A DNA stretch of 38,238 bases from Bacteroidota bacterium (lineage in GTDB: Bacteria > Bacteroidota > Bacteroidia > Flavobacteriales > Flavobacteriaceae): positions 1 to 38,238 of the forward strand of contig JAEXIT010000019.1 in assembly GCA_023446155.1 (NCBI GenBank), in the 5' to 3' direction. Shown piece after piece: positions 31,778-38,238 of the stretch. Below the pieces are notes generated by a model, which was given only the letters and a program-made list of their open reading frames with translations, had not been told where the DNA came from and did no database searches. The position numbers and the translations under genes were made by a program. Numbering within the stretch: position 1 is the stretch's first letter; each line of letters begins with the position of its first letter.

Positions 31778-32608
31778 ATGGAAAAGGAAGGCCTTAAGGT
31801 AGAAAAATATTATACCAAGGATGTGGACACGGATAAAAGCAGTATTTATTGCCATCACGACCTGATGGGTGAATTGTTGATTCCAACGCACAAACACGAA
31901 AAAGCCCAGTTGTTGTATACCGAAGGCGGACTGGTTTATGTGACCACTGAAACGAAAACCTACTTTTTGCCGGCGCGCCATTTTATGTGGATTCCCGATA
32001 CTATCAAGCACAGTATTCACCCGAGTTCGGAAAATGTAATGATGCGAAACCTCTATTTTCCGGTCGACAAAAACGAACATTCCTTTTATAGTAATGAAGG
32101 GATTTATCCGGTGAACGATTTGTTATTGCAAATGATGTTGTTTACCAACCGTTGGAATGGGGATCTAAAAAAAGGAAGCCGCAATTATTTTATTGCCAGA
32201 GCGATTAAGGCGATATTGCCGGAAATTTGCGAAACGAATCTGCCTTTAGCCTTGCCGACAGCTAAAGACAAGCGTCTTTTAAAAGTGATCAACTATCTCG
32301 ATGAACATCTTGATGAAACCATCTTCTTTTCCAAACTGGCCGAAAAATTTGGATTTAGTGAACGTTCCTTATACCGTTTGTTTCAAAAAGATATGGGGAT
32401 GTCGTTTATTCAGTTTTTTACGATACGGAGAATGCTAAAAGCGATCGAGTTGTTACTGGAAAAGCGATTACCGGTTAGTGAAGTCGCGGTGGCCGTAGGT
32501 TATAATAGTATACCGACCTTTAGTAATACCTTTTATAAATTGTTAGGACAACGCCCGTCGGATTACCTGAATGGTGTGGAAATCCTAAAAAAAAATCAGC
32601 AGGTTTAA
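31778..32608 (+). CDS. AraC family transcriptional regulator
   Basis: A 276-residue regulator. The N-terminal half is a cupin-like sensor (HHDLMGELLIPTHKHEKAQLLYT, FLPARHFMWIPDTIKHSIH). The C-terminal domain (about 165-270) has two helix-turn-helix units: FFSKLAEKFGFSERSLYRLF and VSEVAVAVGYNSIPTFSNTFYKLLGQRPSDY, the standard AraC/XylS signature. It is divergent from the CoA-transferase gene, its likely target. Its stop overlaps the stop of the convergent GNAT gene by 4 bases in TTAA. Confidence 0.93.
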   Translation: MEKEGLKVEKYYTKDVDTDKSSIYCHHDLMGELLIPTHKHEKAQLLYTEGGLVYVTTETKTYFLPARHFMWIPDTIKHSIHPSSENVMMRNLYFPVDKNEHSFYSNEGIYPVNDLLLQMMLFTNRWNGDLKKGSRNYFIARAIKAILPEICETNLPLALPTAKDKRLLKVINYLDEHLDETIFFSKLAEKFGFSERSLYRLFQKDMGMSFIQFFTIRRMLKAIELLLEKRLPVSEVAVAVGYNSIPTFSNTFYKLLGQRPSDYLNGVEILKKNQQV

Positions 32609-33141
32609 CTGCCGATTTTATTATTTTGAAATTCAAACCAGATGGTTTCGATTCCTTCATCCCAAAAAGATTCCGTATGGACGGGTTGCAGTTTTTGTAA
32701 TATTGTATTGGAGCCAATATTTCCCTTTTCGGCATTGGCATACACTTTTTCGAGTTTCATAACCGAAAAAGCATACTCCAAACAGGCGTAGGCGGCTTCA
32801 AAACCATAGCCTTTCCGCCAATGTTCCTGAACCAGTCGATACCCAAGGTCGTAAAAATTCTGGTGTCCGTTCACTTCTTCAGTGTTGATCAATTTAAGTC
32901 CTGTCCAACCGATAAACTCATTCGAATCCTTTAATACCATTGCCCAACGACCAATACCATTCGTTTCGTATTGTTTTCGAATAAAGGAAATGGCATTTTG
33001 CGCTTCTTCCAAGGTTGTAATAGGCGATTTGCCCAGATATTCATGAACAGCAGGATTGGAATCCAATCGGAAAATACCTGCGGCATCATCGGGCTGTAAT
33101 TCCCGAATGATCAGTCTGTCGGTGGTAATTATGGGTTTCAT
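32605..33141 (-). CDS. GNAT family N-acetyltransferase (RimJ/RimL type)
   Basis: A 178-residue acetyltransferase starting MKPIITTDRLIIRELQPDDA, the usual RimJ/RimL-like beginning. The acetyl-CoA loop region is GYRLVQEHWRKGYGFEAAYACLEYAF (Q/RxxGxG/A pattern as WRKGYGFEA), followed by VYANAEKGNIGSNTILQKL. The substrate is unknown. The ATG at 33141 is chosen over a longer frame from 33303 that would run far back through the DinB gene. The start overlaps the DinB stop as ATGA, indicating translational coupling. It is the last gene of a four-gene operon. Confidence 0.9.
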   Translation of the reverse strand: MKPIITTDRLIIRELQPDDAAGIFRLDSNPAVHEYLGKSPITTLEEAQNAISFIRKQYETNGIGRWAMVLKDSNEFIGWTGLKLINTEEVNGHQNFYDLGYRLVQEHWRKGYGFEAAYACLEYAFSVMKLEKVYANAEKGNIGSNTILQKLQPVHTESFWDEGIETIWFEFQNNKIGS

Positions 33142-33581
33142 TTTCTGATTTCGATTAAGTGATGTTGCAAATGATGAATATAATCGGTCATTAAAAAGCG
33201 TAAATCCGAAGCGGTTGTATCCGGTAAAAGCAAGGATAACGCTAAGGTTTCTTCGGTCTGACATTGCATTACAAAAGCAATCTGCCGGTTTAAGGTTAGC
33301 CACAGTAGCAGTAATTCAGTACTTTCGCGCTGCTGGTATTGGTTGGCTTTCACTTGTTCATTTTGATTATATGGACGAACCGAATATGGACTTTCAGCGT
33401 ACTGAATTTCCGTAAAACGTTCCAGATTATAGCGTGCCGAGTCGATCAAATGACCCAATATTTCTTTTTTAGACCAGATATTCTCCGCTGATTTTACTTC
33501 AAAACCGGATAGATGTCCTTCGTGAAATTGACGTTCAAAAGCCGTGATTTCTGCGATAAGTTGAGAAGCCAGTGTGTGCAT
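33138..33581 (-). CDS. DinB family protein
   Basis: A 147-residue four-helix DinB/YfiT-like protein. Conserved metal-site histidines are H43 (GHLIDSARYN) and two in DYIHHLQHHL near the C-terminus. WSKKEILGHLIDSA is the typical second-helix signature. DinB proteins may act as thiol transferases, some with bacillithiol, and bshA is present in this window; a direct link is only inference. It starts 1 base after the nucleoside phosphorylase stop and overlaps the GNAT gene by 4 bases. Confidence 0.88.
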   Translation of the reverse strand: MHTLASQLIAEITAFERQFHEGHLSGFEVKSAENIWSKKEILGHLIDSARYNLERFTEIQYAESPYSVRPYNQNEQVKANQYQQRESTELLLLWLTLNRQIAFVMQCQTEETLALSLLLPDTTASDLRFLMTDYIHHLQHHLIEIRK

Positions 33582-33582
33582 G

Positions 33583-34455
33583 TTATTCGGCTAGTTTGTT
33601 TAATGTATAGACGATAAGTGCATCGACCGCTTTGTACGGATCCTCGCTAAAAGTACCATTGGCACGGTTGGCAATGATGGCGTTAAGGGATAATGCCTCG
33701 TGACCTAATAAACGGGAAAGACCATATATGGCGCCGGTTTCCATTTCAAGGTTGGTCATTCGCGTACCGTTATAGTTAAAACTGTCCATTTTGGCATTTA
33801 GTGTATCATCCTGAATAGGAAGACGCAATACACGTCCCTGTGGACCGTAAAAACCACCTGCTGTACCGGTAAATCCTTTGTGAATTTCGGTACTTTCGAT
33901 TTTTTGAGCCAGTTTTTCACTGCCTTTGATCACATAAGGTTTTCCTTTGCGCATATCCCAGTTGGTGTGTGCTATAAACGCCTCTTCAATTGCTGATTCG
34001 GAAATCGAATCAATGATATAAGAGCGTAGCATATTATCTAATCCTAAACCATATTCAGACATTACAAAACTGTCTACCGGAATATCAGCTTGTAGTGAAC
34101 CCGATGTTCCGATACGAACAATGTTTAAGGAAGTAAGCTCCGGTTTGATGGTACGGGTGTTGAGGTCGATATTAACCAGAGCATCCAGTTCATTCATCAC
34201 GATGTCAATATTGTCAGGACCAATTCCGGTTGACATAACCGTAAGGCGTTTGCCTTTATACGTACCGGTCTCGGTTTTAAATTCACGCTTTTGAGTCGAA
34301 AATTCAACGCTATCGAAGTGTTTGGTAATCTTGGAAACCCGGTTTTGATCGCCCACAAAAATAATATCAGTGGCGATGTTTTCCGGTTTCAGATTTAAGT
34401 GGTACACACTACCGTCGGGATTCAGGATTAATTCGGATGATTTAATTGCTGTCAT
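33583..34455 (-). CDS. Nucleoside phosphorylase (uridine phosphorylase-like)
   Basis: A 290-residue phosphorylase of the PNP/UDP family, which splits nucleosides with phosphate to free the base and ribose-1-phosphate. Motifs are FVGDQNRVSKI (about 33-43), VMSTGIGPDNIDIV (phosphate-site region), VRIGTSGSLQADI, and NLEMETGAIYGLSRLLGH with the ribose-binding Glu-Met-Glu. Close flavobacterial relatives are named nucleoside phosphorylase or uridine phosphorylase; the base is not certain. It follows the SUI1 gene by 15 bases. Confidence 0.9.
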   Translation of the reverse strand: MTAIKSSELILNPDGSVYHLNLKPENIATDIIFVGDQNRVSKITKHFDSVEFSTQKREFKTETGTYKGKRLTVMSTGIGPDNIDIVMNELDALVNIDLNTRTIKPELTSLNIVRIGTSGSLQADIPVDSFVMSEYGLGLDNMLRSYIIDSISESAIEEAFIAHTNWDMRKGKPYVIKGSEKLAQKIESTEIHKGFTGTAGGFYGPQGRVLRLPIQDDTLNAKMDSFNYNGTRMTNLEMETGAIYGLSRLLGHEALSLNAIIANRANGTFSEDPYKAVDALIVYTLNKLAE

Positions 34456-34470
34456 TATATATGTATTTTA

Positions 34471-34821
34471 TTAACCGCCTACGCGTTTTATTTTATAGCC
34501 TTCTTTAGTCAGGAAATCCATGATCTTATCGCGGAAATTCCCCTGGATGATAATTTCACCGTCTTTTGCGGCGCCACCCACGCCACAAAGCGTTTTTAAT
34601 TGTTTTGCCAGTGCCTTCAGGTCGTCGTCATTACCGACAAACCCTTTGATGATGGTTGCTACTTTTCCGCCCCGGTTCTTTTTGTCGAGATGGGCTTCCA
34701 GTTTTTGCTGACCGGGAGCAAGGGTTTCTTCCTGCTCGGATTCGGTATTGAATTCAAAATCTTTATTGGTGGAAAAAACAAATCCGCCAAGATCTTCCAA
34801 ACTACTTATTTTCTTTGCCAT
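34471..34821 (-). CDS. SUI1/YciH-like translation initiation factor
   Basis: A 116-residue protein with a variable N-terminus and an eIF1/SUI1 domain from about residue 50: KKNRGGKVATIIKGF, LKALAKQLKTLCGVGGAAKDGEIIIQG, and DKIMDFLTKEGYKIKRVGG. The bacterial YciH relative helps reject wrong initiation complexes. It is first of an operon with nucleoside phosphorylase, DinB and GNAT genes. Flavobacterial leaders lack Shine-Dalgarno sequences, so a role in start selection would be meaningful, though unproven. Confidence 0.93.
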   Translation of the reverse strand: MAKKISSLEDLGGFVFSTNKDFEFNTESEQEETLAPGQQKLEAHLDKKNRGGKVATIIKGFVGNDDDLKALAKQLKTLCGVGGAAKDGEIIIQGNFRDKIMDFLTKEGYKIKRVGG

Positions 34822-34872
34822 AGTGCTAAATCAATTCGATGCGTTGTCGCATTTCAAAAAGGTTGTAAAAGA

Positions 34873-34907
34873 TAAAAGACATCGAGTGTAAAACCCAATG
34901 TCTTTTA
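34873..34907 (-). terminator. Terminator of the 2OG-Fe(II) oxygenase gene
   Basis: TAAAAGACAT and ATGTCTTTTA form a perfect 10-bp stem around a 15-base loop. On the minus strand it is followed by TCTTTTAC. It starts 20 bases past the oxygenase stop and separates that gene from the SUI1 operon. Confidence 0.75.
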
Positions 34908-34927
34908 CGATTTTATAAAAATAAGGA

Positions 34928-35878
34928 TTATTTTTTAATTAAGCCCAAATCAACCAAACGTTCGTATAAGAAGTCACCAGCGGTAATATCGTCATAACGT
35001 TTCGGGTTTTCGGCATCGATACAGTTTTCCAGACAGTTAAGCGGCATTTCGCTTATCGGATGCATAAAAAACGGAATCGAAAAACGGGAAGTTCCCCATA
35101 ATTCACGTGGTGGATTTACCACTTGGTGAATGGTTGATTTTAGTTTGTTGTTGGTGTGACGGGAAAGCATGTCACCAACATTGATCACTAATTCATCTGC
35201 TTCGGCAATAGCATCGATCCAGTCGCCGTTGTGATTTTGAACCTGTAATCCTTTACCTTGTGCACCCATTAATAAGGTGATCAGGTTGATATCGCCGTGT
35301 GCTGCGGCACGAACGGCATTTTCCGGTTCCTGTGTGATAGGAGGATAGTGGATTGGACGTAGGATACTGTTTCCGTTTTTGATGTAATTGTCAAAATAAA
35401 ACTCATCCAGGCCAAGGTATAATGCTAATGCTCTCAGAACATATACACCGGTTTTTTCCAACATTTGATAGGCTTCTTTTCCTACCGTGTTAAATTTAGG
35501 AAGTTCGGCTACTTCCACATTTTTAGGGTATTCGGCTTCCAGTTTCGGATCGTTTTCAACATATTGACCGAAATGCCAGAACTCTTTTAAGTCCCCTTCT
35601 TTTTTTCCTTTGGCATGCTCTTTTCCGAAAGAAACATAACCACGCTGTCCACCAATTCCAGGAATTTCGTATTTTTCTTTTACCTCAAGTGGTAATGTAA
35701 AAAAATTACGAACCTCACCATAAAGTTCATCAACTAATTTGTCATCTAAAAAATGACCTTTTAATGCTACGAAGCCGATGTCTTCGTAGGCTTTTCCGAT
35801 TTCATTTACAAATTTTTGTTTACGTACCGGGTCGTCCGATAGGAAATCACGCAAGTCAACACTGGGAATGTTTTGCAT
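34928..35878 (-). CDS. Isopenicillin N synthase-like 2OG-Fe(II) oxygenase
   Basis: A 316-residue non-haem iron dioxygenase of the IPNS group. The iron triad is H194-x-D196 (AAHGDINLI) and H251 (STIHQVV), and 2-oxoglutarate binding is by R265-x-S267 (RFSIPFF). It starts at MQNIPSVDLRDF. The longer frame from 35929 is rejected because its first codons overlap a -7 box at 35927-35934. The substrate is unknown; no beta-lactam gene is near, so antibiotic synthesis should not be assumed. It is monocistronic and divergent from the E1 gene. Confidence 0.9.
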   Translation of the reverse strand: MQNIPSVDLRDFLSDDPVRKQKFVNEIGKAYEDIGFVALKGHFLDDKLVDELYGEVRNFFTLPLEVKEKYEIPGIGGQRGYVSFGKEHAKGKKEGDLKEFWHFGQYVENDPKLEAEYPKNVEVAELPKFNTVGKEAYQMLEKTGVYVLRALALYLGLDEFYFDNYIKNGNSILRPIHYPPITQEPENAVRAAAHGDINLITLLMGAQGKGLQVQNHNGDWIDAIAEADELVINVGDMLSRHTNNKLKSTIHQVVNPPRELWGTSRFSIPFFMHPISEMPLNCLENCIDAENPKRYDDITAGDFLYERLVDLGLIKK

Positions 35879-35926
35879 CTTAAAAAATTTTGTTAATAAC
35901 TTTTTGGTTGTGAAACCATTATAAAA

Positions 35927-35934
35927 CAAAGGTA
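35927..35934 (-). promoter_or_regulatory. Candidate -7 box for the oxygenase gene
   Basis: On the minus strand TACCTTTG matches TAnnTTTG, 48 bases before the chosen ATG. No TTG is seen at the -33 distance. Confidence 0.4.
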
Positions 35935-36063
35935 AATAATAATTTTTAGATAAATTTTAGAAAGTTATCAACAATTGACCGTGATAAGAGAAATGCTTGG
36001 ACAAAGCGGATAATTTGGGAAAATATTTTGATTACAATTCCATTAGTGACGGTTATTTTTTCA

Positions 36064-36071
36064 TACTTTTG
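36064..36071 (+). promoter_or_regulatory. Candidate -7 box for the E1 gene
   Basis: TACTTTTG matches TAnnTTTG, 26 bases before the E1 ATG. About 20 bases upstream, TTAG is only a weak match to the -33 TTG. Confidence 0.45.
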
Positions 36072-36097
36072 GAAGCGTTTAATCAAAGCACAACATC

Positions 36098-38074
36098 ATG
36101 AATTTTGATCGGAAAAATCTAAGCGACGAAAAGCTATTAGATTTATATAAGAAATTAATCAAGCCAAGGCTGATCGAAGAAAAAATGCTGATCCTGATCC
36201 GTCAGGGGAAAGTTTCCAAATGGTTTTCAGGTATTGGGCAGGAAGCCATCTCAGTAGGAATCACATCTGTTCTGGATAAAGACGAATATATTTTACCAAT
36301 GCACCGCAACTTAGGGGTGTTTACAACTAGAGAAATCCCATTGTACCGTTTATTCTCACAATGGCAAGGAAAAGGGGATGGTTTTACTAAAGGACGTGAC
36401 CGTTCGTTCCACTTCGGAACACAGGAGTACAAGATTATTGGAATGATCTCGCACCTTGGACCACAATTAGGTGTGGCCGATGGTATTGCGTTAGCGAATA
36501 AATTAAAGAAAAACGGAAAAGTTACCGCGGTTTTTACCGGTGAAGGAGCTACTTCCGAAGGTGATTTCCACGAAGCATTAAATATTGCCTCAGTTTGGGA
36601 TTTACCGGTACTATTTGTGATTGAAAATAACGGTTACGGATTGTCAACTCCGACAAACGAACAATACCGATGTGAAAACCTGGCCGATAAAGGAATTGGT
36701 TACGGAATGGAAAGCCACATTATTGATGGAAACAACATTCTGGAAGTTTATACAAAACTGGATGAATTGGTAGCCTCCATGCGCGAAAACCCACGTCCGG
36801 TACTATTGGAATTTAAAACGTTCCGTATGCGCGGGCATGAGGAAGCCAGTGGAACCAAATATGTACCACAGGAATTGATGGATATGTGGGCGATTAAGGA
36901 TCCGGTAGATAATTTCCGTAAATACCTTTCGGAAGCAGGAATCCTGACACCAGATATGGATGAGGCGTACCGTGCTGAAATCAAAAAAGAAATTGATGAA
37001 CATTGGGCAAAAGTTCAGGCGGAACCGGAAATTGAGGCAAACCTTGAAGAAGAGTTAAACGATGTTTACAGACCTTATATACATGAGGTATTTGATCATA
37101 ACGAAGAAGTAGAAAACATTCGTTTGGTTGATGCAATCTCACAAGGATTAAAACAGTCGATGGAACGCCACGATAATTTGGTAATTATGGGGCAGGATAT
37201 CGCTGAATACGGTGGAGCTTTTAAAATTACGGATGGTTTTGTAGCGCAATTTGGAAAAGACCGCGTTCGCAATACGCCAATCTGCGAAAGTGCAGTCGTG
37301 TCGGTAGGTATGGGATTATCTATTAATGGACATAAAGCCATAGTGGAGATGCAATTTGCGGATTTCGTATCTACAGGATTTAACCCGATTGTGAACTATT
37401 TGGCGAAAGTACACTACAGATGGCAGGAAAATGCCGATGTGGTAGTACGTATGCCTTGCGGTGGCGGAACTCAGGCAGGTCCTTTCCATTCGCAAACAAA
37501 TGAAGCCTGGTTTACGAAAACACCGGGATTAAAAGTAGTATATCCGGCTTTTCCTTATGATGCCAAAGGACTTTTAAATACGGCAATCAACGATCCGAAC
37601 CCGGTAATTTATTTCGAACACAAGCAATTGTACCGAAGTGTTTATCAGGATGTTCCGAAAGACTATTATACGATTCCATTTGGAAAAGCGGCTATGATCA
37701 AAGAAGGTGGAGATGTAACGGTGATTTCATTCGGAGCAGGGGTACACTGGGCTCTGGATACCTTATCCAAGTATCCTGACATTAAAGCCGATTTAATCGA
37801 TTTACGTACGTTACAACCGTTGGATATGGATACGGTGTATGCATCGGTTAAAAAGACAGGTAAAGTGATCATTCTTCAGGAGGATACCTTATTTGGAGGT
37901 GTTGCGAGCGATATATCCTCGATGATTATGGAAAATTGTTTTGAATATCTGGATGGACCGGTTAAACGTGTAGGAAGTTTGGAAAGTGCTATTCCATTTG
38001 TAAAAGCACTGGAAGATCAATACCTGCCAAAACAACGATTTGAAAAAGATTTATTGGAATTACTAGCCTACTAG
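36098..38074 (+). CDS. Fused E1 alpha/beta 2-oxoacid dehydrogenase (branched-chain type)
   Basis: A 658-residue thiamine-diphosphate enzyme that decarboxylates a 2-oxoacid for transfer to the lipoyl E2 subunit. The E1 alpha part (about 1-325) has the ThDP/Mg motif GEGATSEGDFHEALN and IENNGYGLSTP. The E1 beta part (about 335-658) has RLVDAISQGLKQSM, GQDIAEYGGAFKIT, TPICESAVVSVGMG and PCGGGTQAGPFHSQ. The two are separate genes in many bacteria; the fusion is usual in flavobacteria. Motifs fit the branched-chain 2-oxoacid (2-oxoisovalerate) group, which feeds iso-branched fatty acid synthesis. E2 and E3 are not in the window. Confidence 0.93.
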   Translation: MNFDRKNLSDEKLLDLYKKLIKPRLIEEKMLILIRQGKVSKWFSGIGQEAISVGITSVLDKDEYILPMHRNLGVFTTREIPLYRLFSQWQGKGDGFTKGRDRSFHFGTQEYKIIGMISHLGPQLGVADGIALANKLKKNGKVTAVFTGEGATSEGDFHEALNIASVWDLPVLFVIENNGYGLSTPTNEQYRCENLADKGIGYGMESHIIDGNNILEVYTKLDELVASMRENPRPVLLEFKTFRMRGHEEASGTKYVPQELMDMWAIKDPVDNFRKYLSEAGILTPDMDEAYRAEIKKEIDEHWAKVQAEPEIEANLEEELNDVYRPYIHEVFDHNEEVENIRLVDAISQGLKQSMERHDNLVIMGQDIAEYGGAFKITDGFVAQFGKDRVRNTPICESAVVSVGMGLSINGHKAIVEMQFADFVSTGFNPIVNYLAKVHYRWQENADVVVRMPCGGGTQAGPFHSQTNEAWFTKTPGLKVVYPAFPYDAKGLLNTAINDPNPVIYFEHKQLYRSVYQDVPKDYYTIPFGKAAMIKEGGDVTVISFGAGVHWALDTLSKYPDIKADLIDLRTLQPLDMDTVYASVKKTGKVIILQEDTLFGGVASDISSMIMENCFEYLDGPVKRVGSLESAIPFVKALEDQYLPKQRFEKDLLELLAY

Positions 38075-38118
38075 TATTCTAATTTTCGATAGTTTAAAAA
38101 AGCCACATCTATTGAACA

Positions 38119-38155
38119 TGCCCCAAAAAGTTAGACACTATTTGGGGCATTTTTT
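38119..38155 (+). terminator. IS-end hairpin plus T-run before the transposase start (copy 2)
   Basis: TGCCCCAAA (38119-38127) and TTTGGGGCA (38141-38149) form a 9-bp stem, then six T (38150-38155), then the ATG at 38156. It stands in the right orientation to end transcripts coming from the E1 gene, for which no other terminator is visible. Confidence 0.65.
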
Positions 38156-38238
38156 ATGGAAAGAAAACAAAAGTATGACTATGCATTTAAATTAGAATGT
38201 GTAGAGTTGGTTTTAGAGAAACATTATTCCGATGGATA
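38156..38238 (+). CDS. Transposase OrfA, N-terminal fragment (cut by window edge)
   Basis: The same partial frame as at 1-83: it starts MERKQKYDYAFKLECVELVL, continues for 27 codons and runs off the right edge. It is an IS3-family OrfA-like start with an ATG directly after the T-run of the hairpin. Confidence 0.75.
   Translation, partial: MERKQKYDYAFKLECVELVLEKHYSDG

Larger units (their letters stand above)
38112..38238 (+). mobile_element. Left-end fragment of IS3-type insertion sequence (copy 2)
   Basis: The reverse complement of positions 1-127, with no mismatch over 127 bases. The probable element terminus TGAACATGCCCC begins at 38113; the preceding T may match by chance. The element reads out of the window to the right and begins 37 bases past the stop of the E1 gene. 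As on the left, only the first part of the element is included. Confidence 0.85.

Noticed and set aside
33142..33303. Longer start for the GNAT gene
   Set aside because: It would run 162 bases back through the DinB gene; the ATGA overlap at 33138-33141 is a normal coupled start, and MKPIITTDRLIIREL is the family start.
34928..35878. Beta-lactam biosynthesis gene (isopenicillin N synthase)
   Set aside because: Only the oxygenase fold is shared. No peptide synthetase or other pathway gene is near, and the family is broad.
381..37872. Many open frames opposite or overlapping known genes
   Set aside because: They overlap well-supported genes on the other strand or in another frame, and show no domain, signal or codon pattern of their own.
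1..38238. A composite transposon or a plasmid closed by its ends
   Set aside because: The ends are inverted, not direct, so they do not close a circle. The cargo is housekeeping genes with uniform composition, so two independent IS insertions are simpler.
1..38238. tRNA, rRNA, riboswitch or CRISPR array
   Set aside because: Reading the gaps showed no cloverleaf, no regular spaced repeats and no known aptamer pattern; all gaps are under 300 bases.

Overview
The window looks like part of a chromosome from a Flavobacteriaceae bacterium, probably Flavobacterium or a close relative. The evidence is AT-rich DNA, promoter boxes of the Bacteroidota type (TTG, then about 19 bases, then TAnnTTTG), little Shine-Dalgarno sequence, type IX secretion C-terminal domains, a lipoprotein starting CSSSSEE after its signal, a BshA-type bacillithiol enzyme and a fused E1 alpha/beta 2-oxoacid dehydrogenase. 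Nearly every gene is a core or common flavobacterial gene. I see no phage, defence island, CRISPR array, rRNA or tRNA, and no gene-free stretch longer than 300 bases.

Both ends of the window are the same 127 bases in opposite orientation. They are the left end of an IS3-type insertion sequence with the first codons of its transposase, reading outward on both sides. The 38-kb segment therefore lies between two inverted IS copies. The left copy sits 39 bases past the stop of sucC, and the right copy sits 37 bases past the stop of the E1 gene.

Layout: (1) sucC; an ahpC - thioredoxin - small protein oxidative-stress operon (minus strand). (2) A plus-strand operon of APC permease, N-acetylglucosamine kinase-like protein and methylglyoxal synthase, meeting a minus-strand lptD - ridA pair. 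(3) A plus-strand envelope and redox run: amidase, MCE/MlaD protein, membrane Fe-S protein, CCG-domain Fe-S protein and a small conserved protein, closed by a strong terminator. (4) A GH3/serine hydrolase fusion, a DUF1801 protein and bshA. (5) A minus-strand group: LpxH-like phosphoesterase, a lipoprotein and an outer-membrane beta-barrel protein. (6) aroC, followed by two tandem T9SS-secreted proteins that share leader, C-terminal domain and terminator but carry unrelated central domains. (7) A minus-strand mutS2 - DCC protein - tiny membrane protein group; ung; a transglutaminase-like membrane protein with a signal-less periplasmic-binding-fold protein. (8) A CoA-transferase divergent from an AraC regulator; a minus-strand SUI1 - nucleoside phosphorylase - DinB - GNAT operon. 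(9) A 2OG-Fe(II) oxygenase divergent from the E1 alpha/beta fusion.

Functionally the window covers central carbon metabolism (SucC, CoA-transferase, E1, methylglyoxal synthase), thiol and peroxide protection (AhpC, thioredoxin, BshA, RidA), envelope building and recycling (LptD, MlaD-like, amidase, GH3, LpxH-like, GlcNAc kinase) and DNA repair (MutS2, Ung). The most unusual signals are the cassette-like T9SS gene pair, the terminator hairpin that abuts the transposase start codon at both IS ends, and the uncharacterised MlaD/Fe-S oxidoreductase operon.
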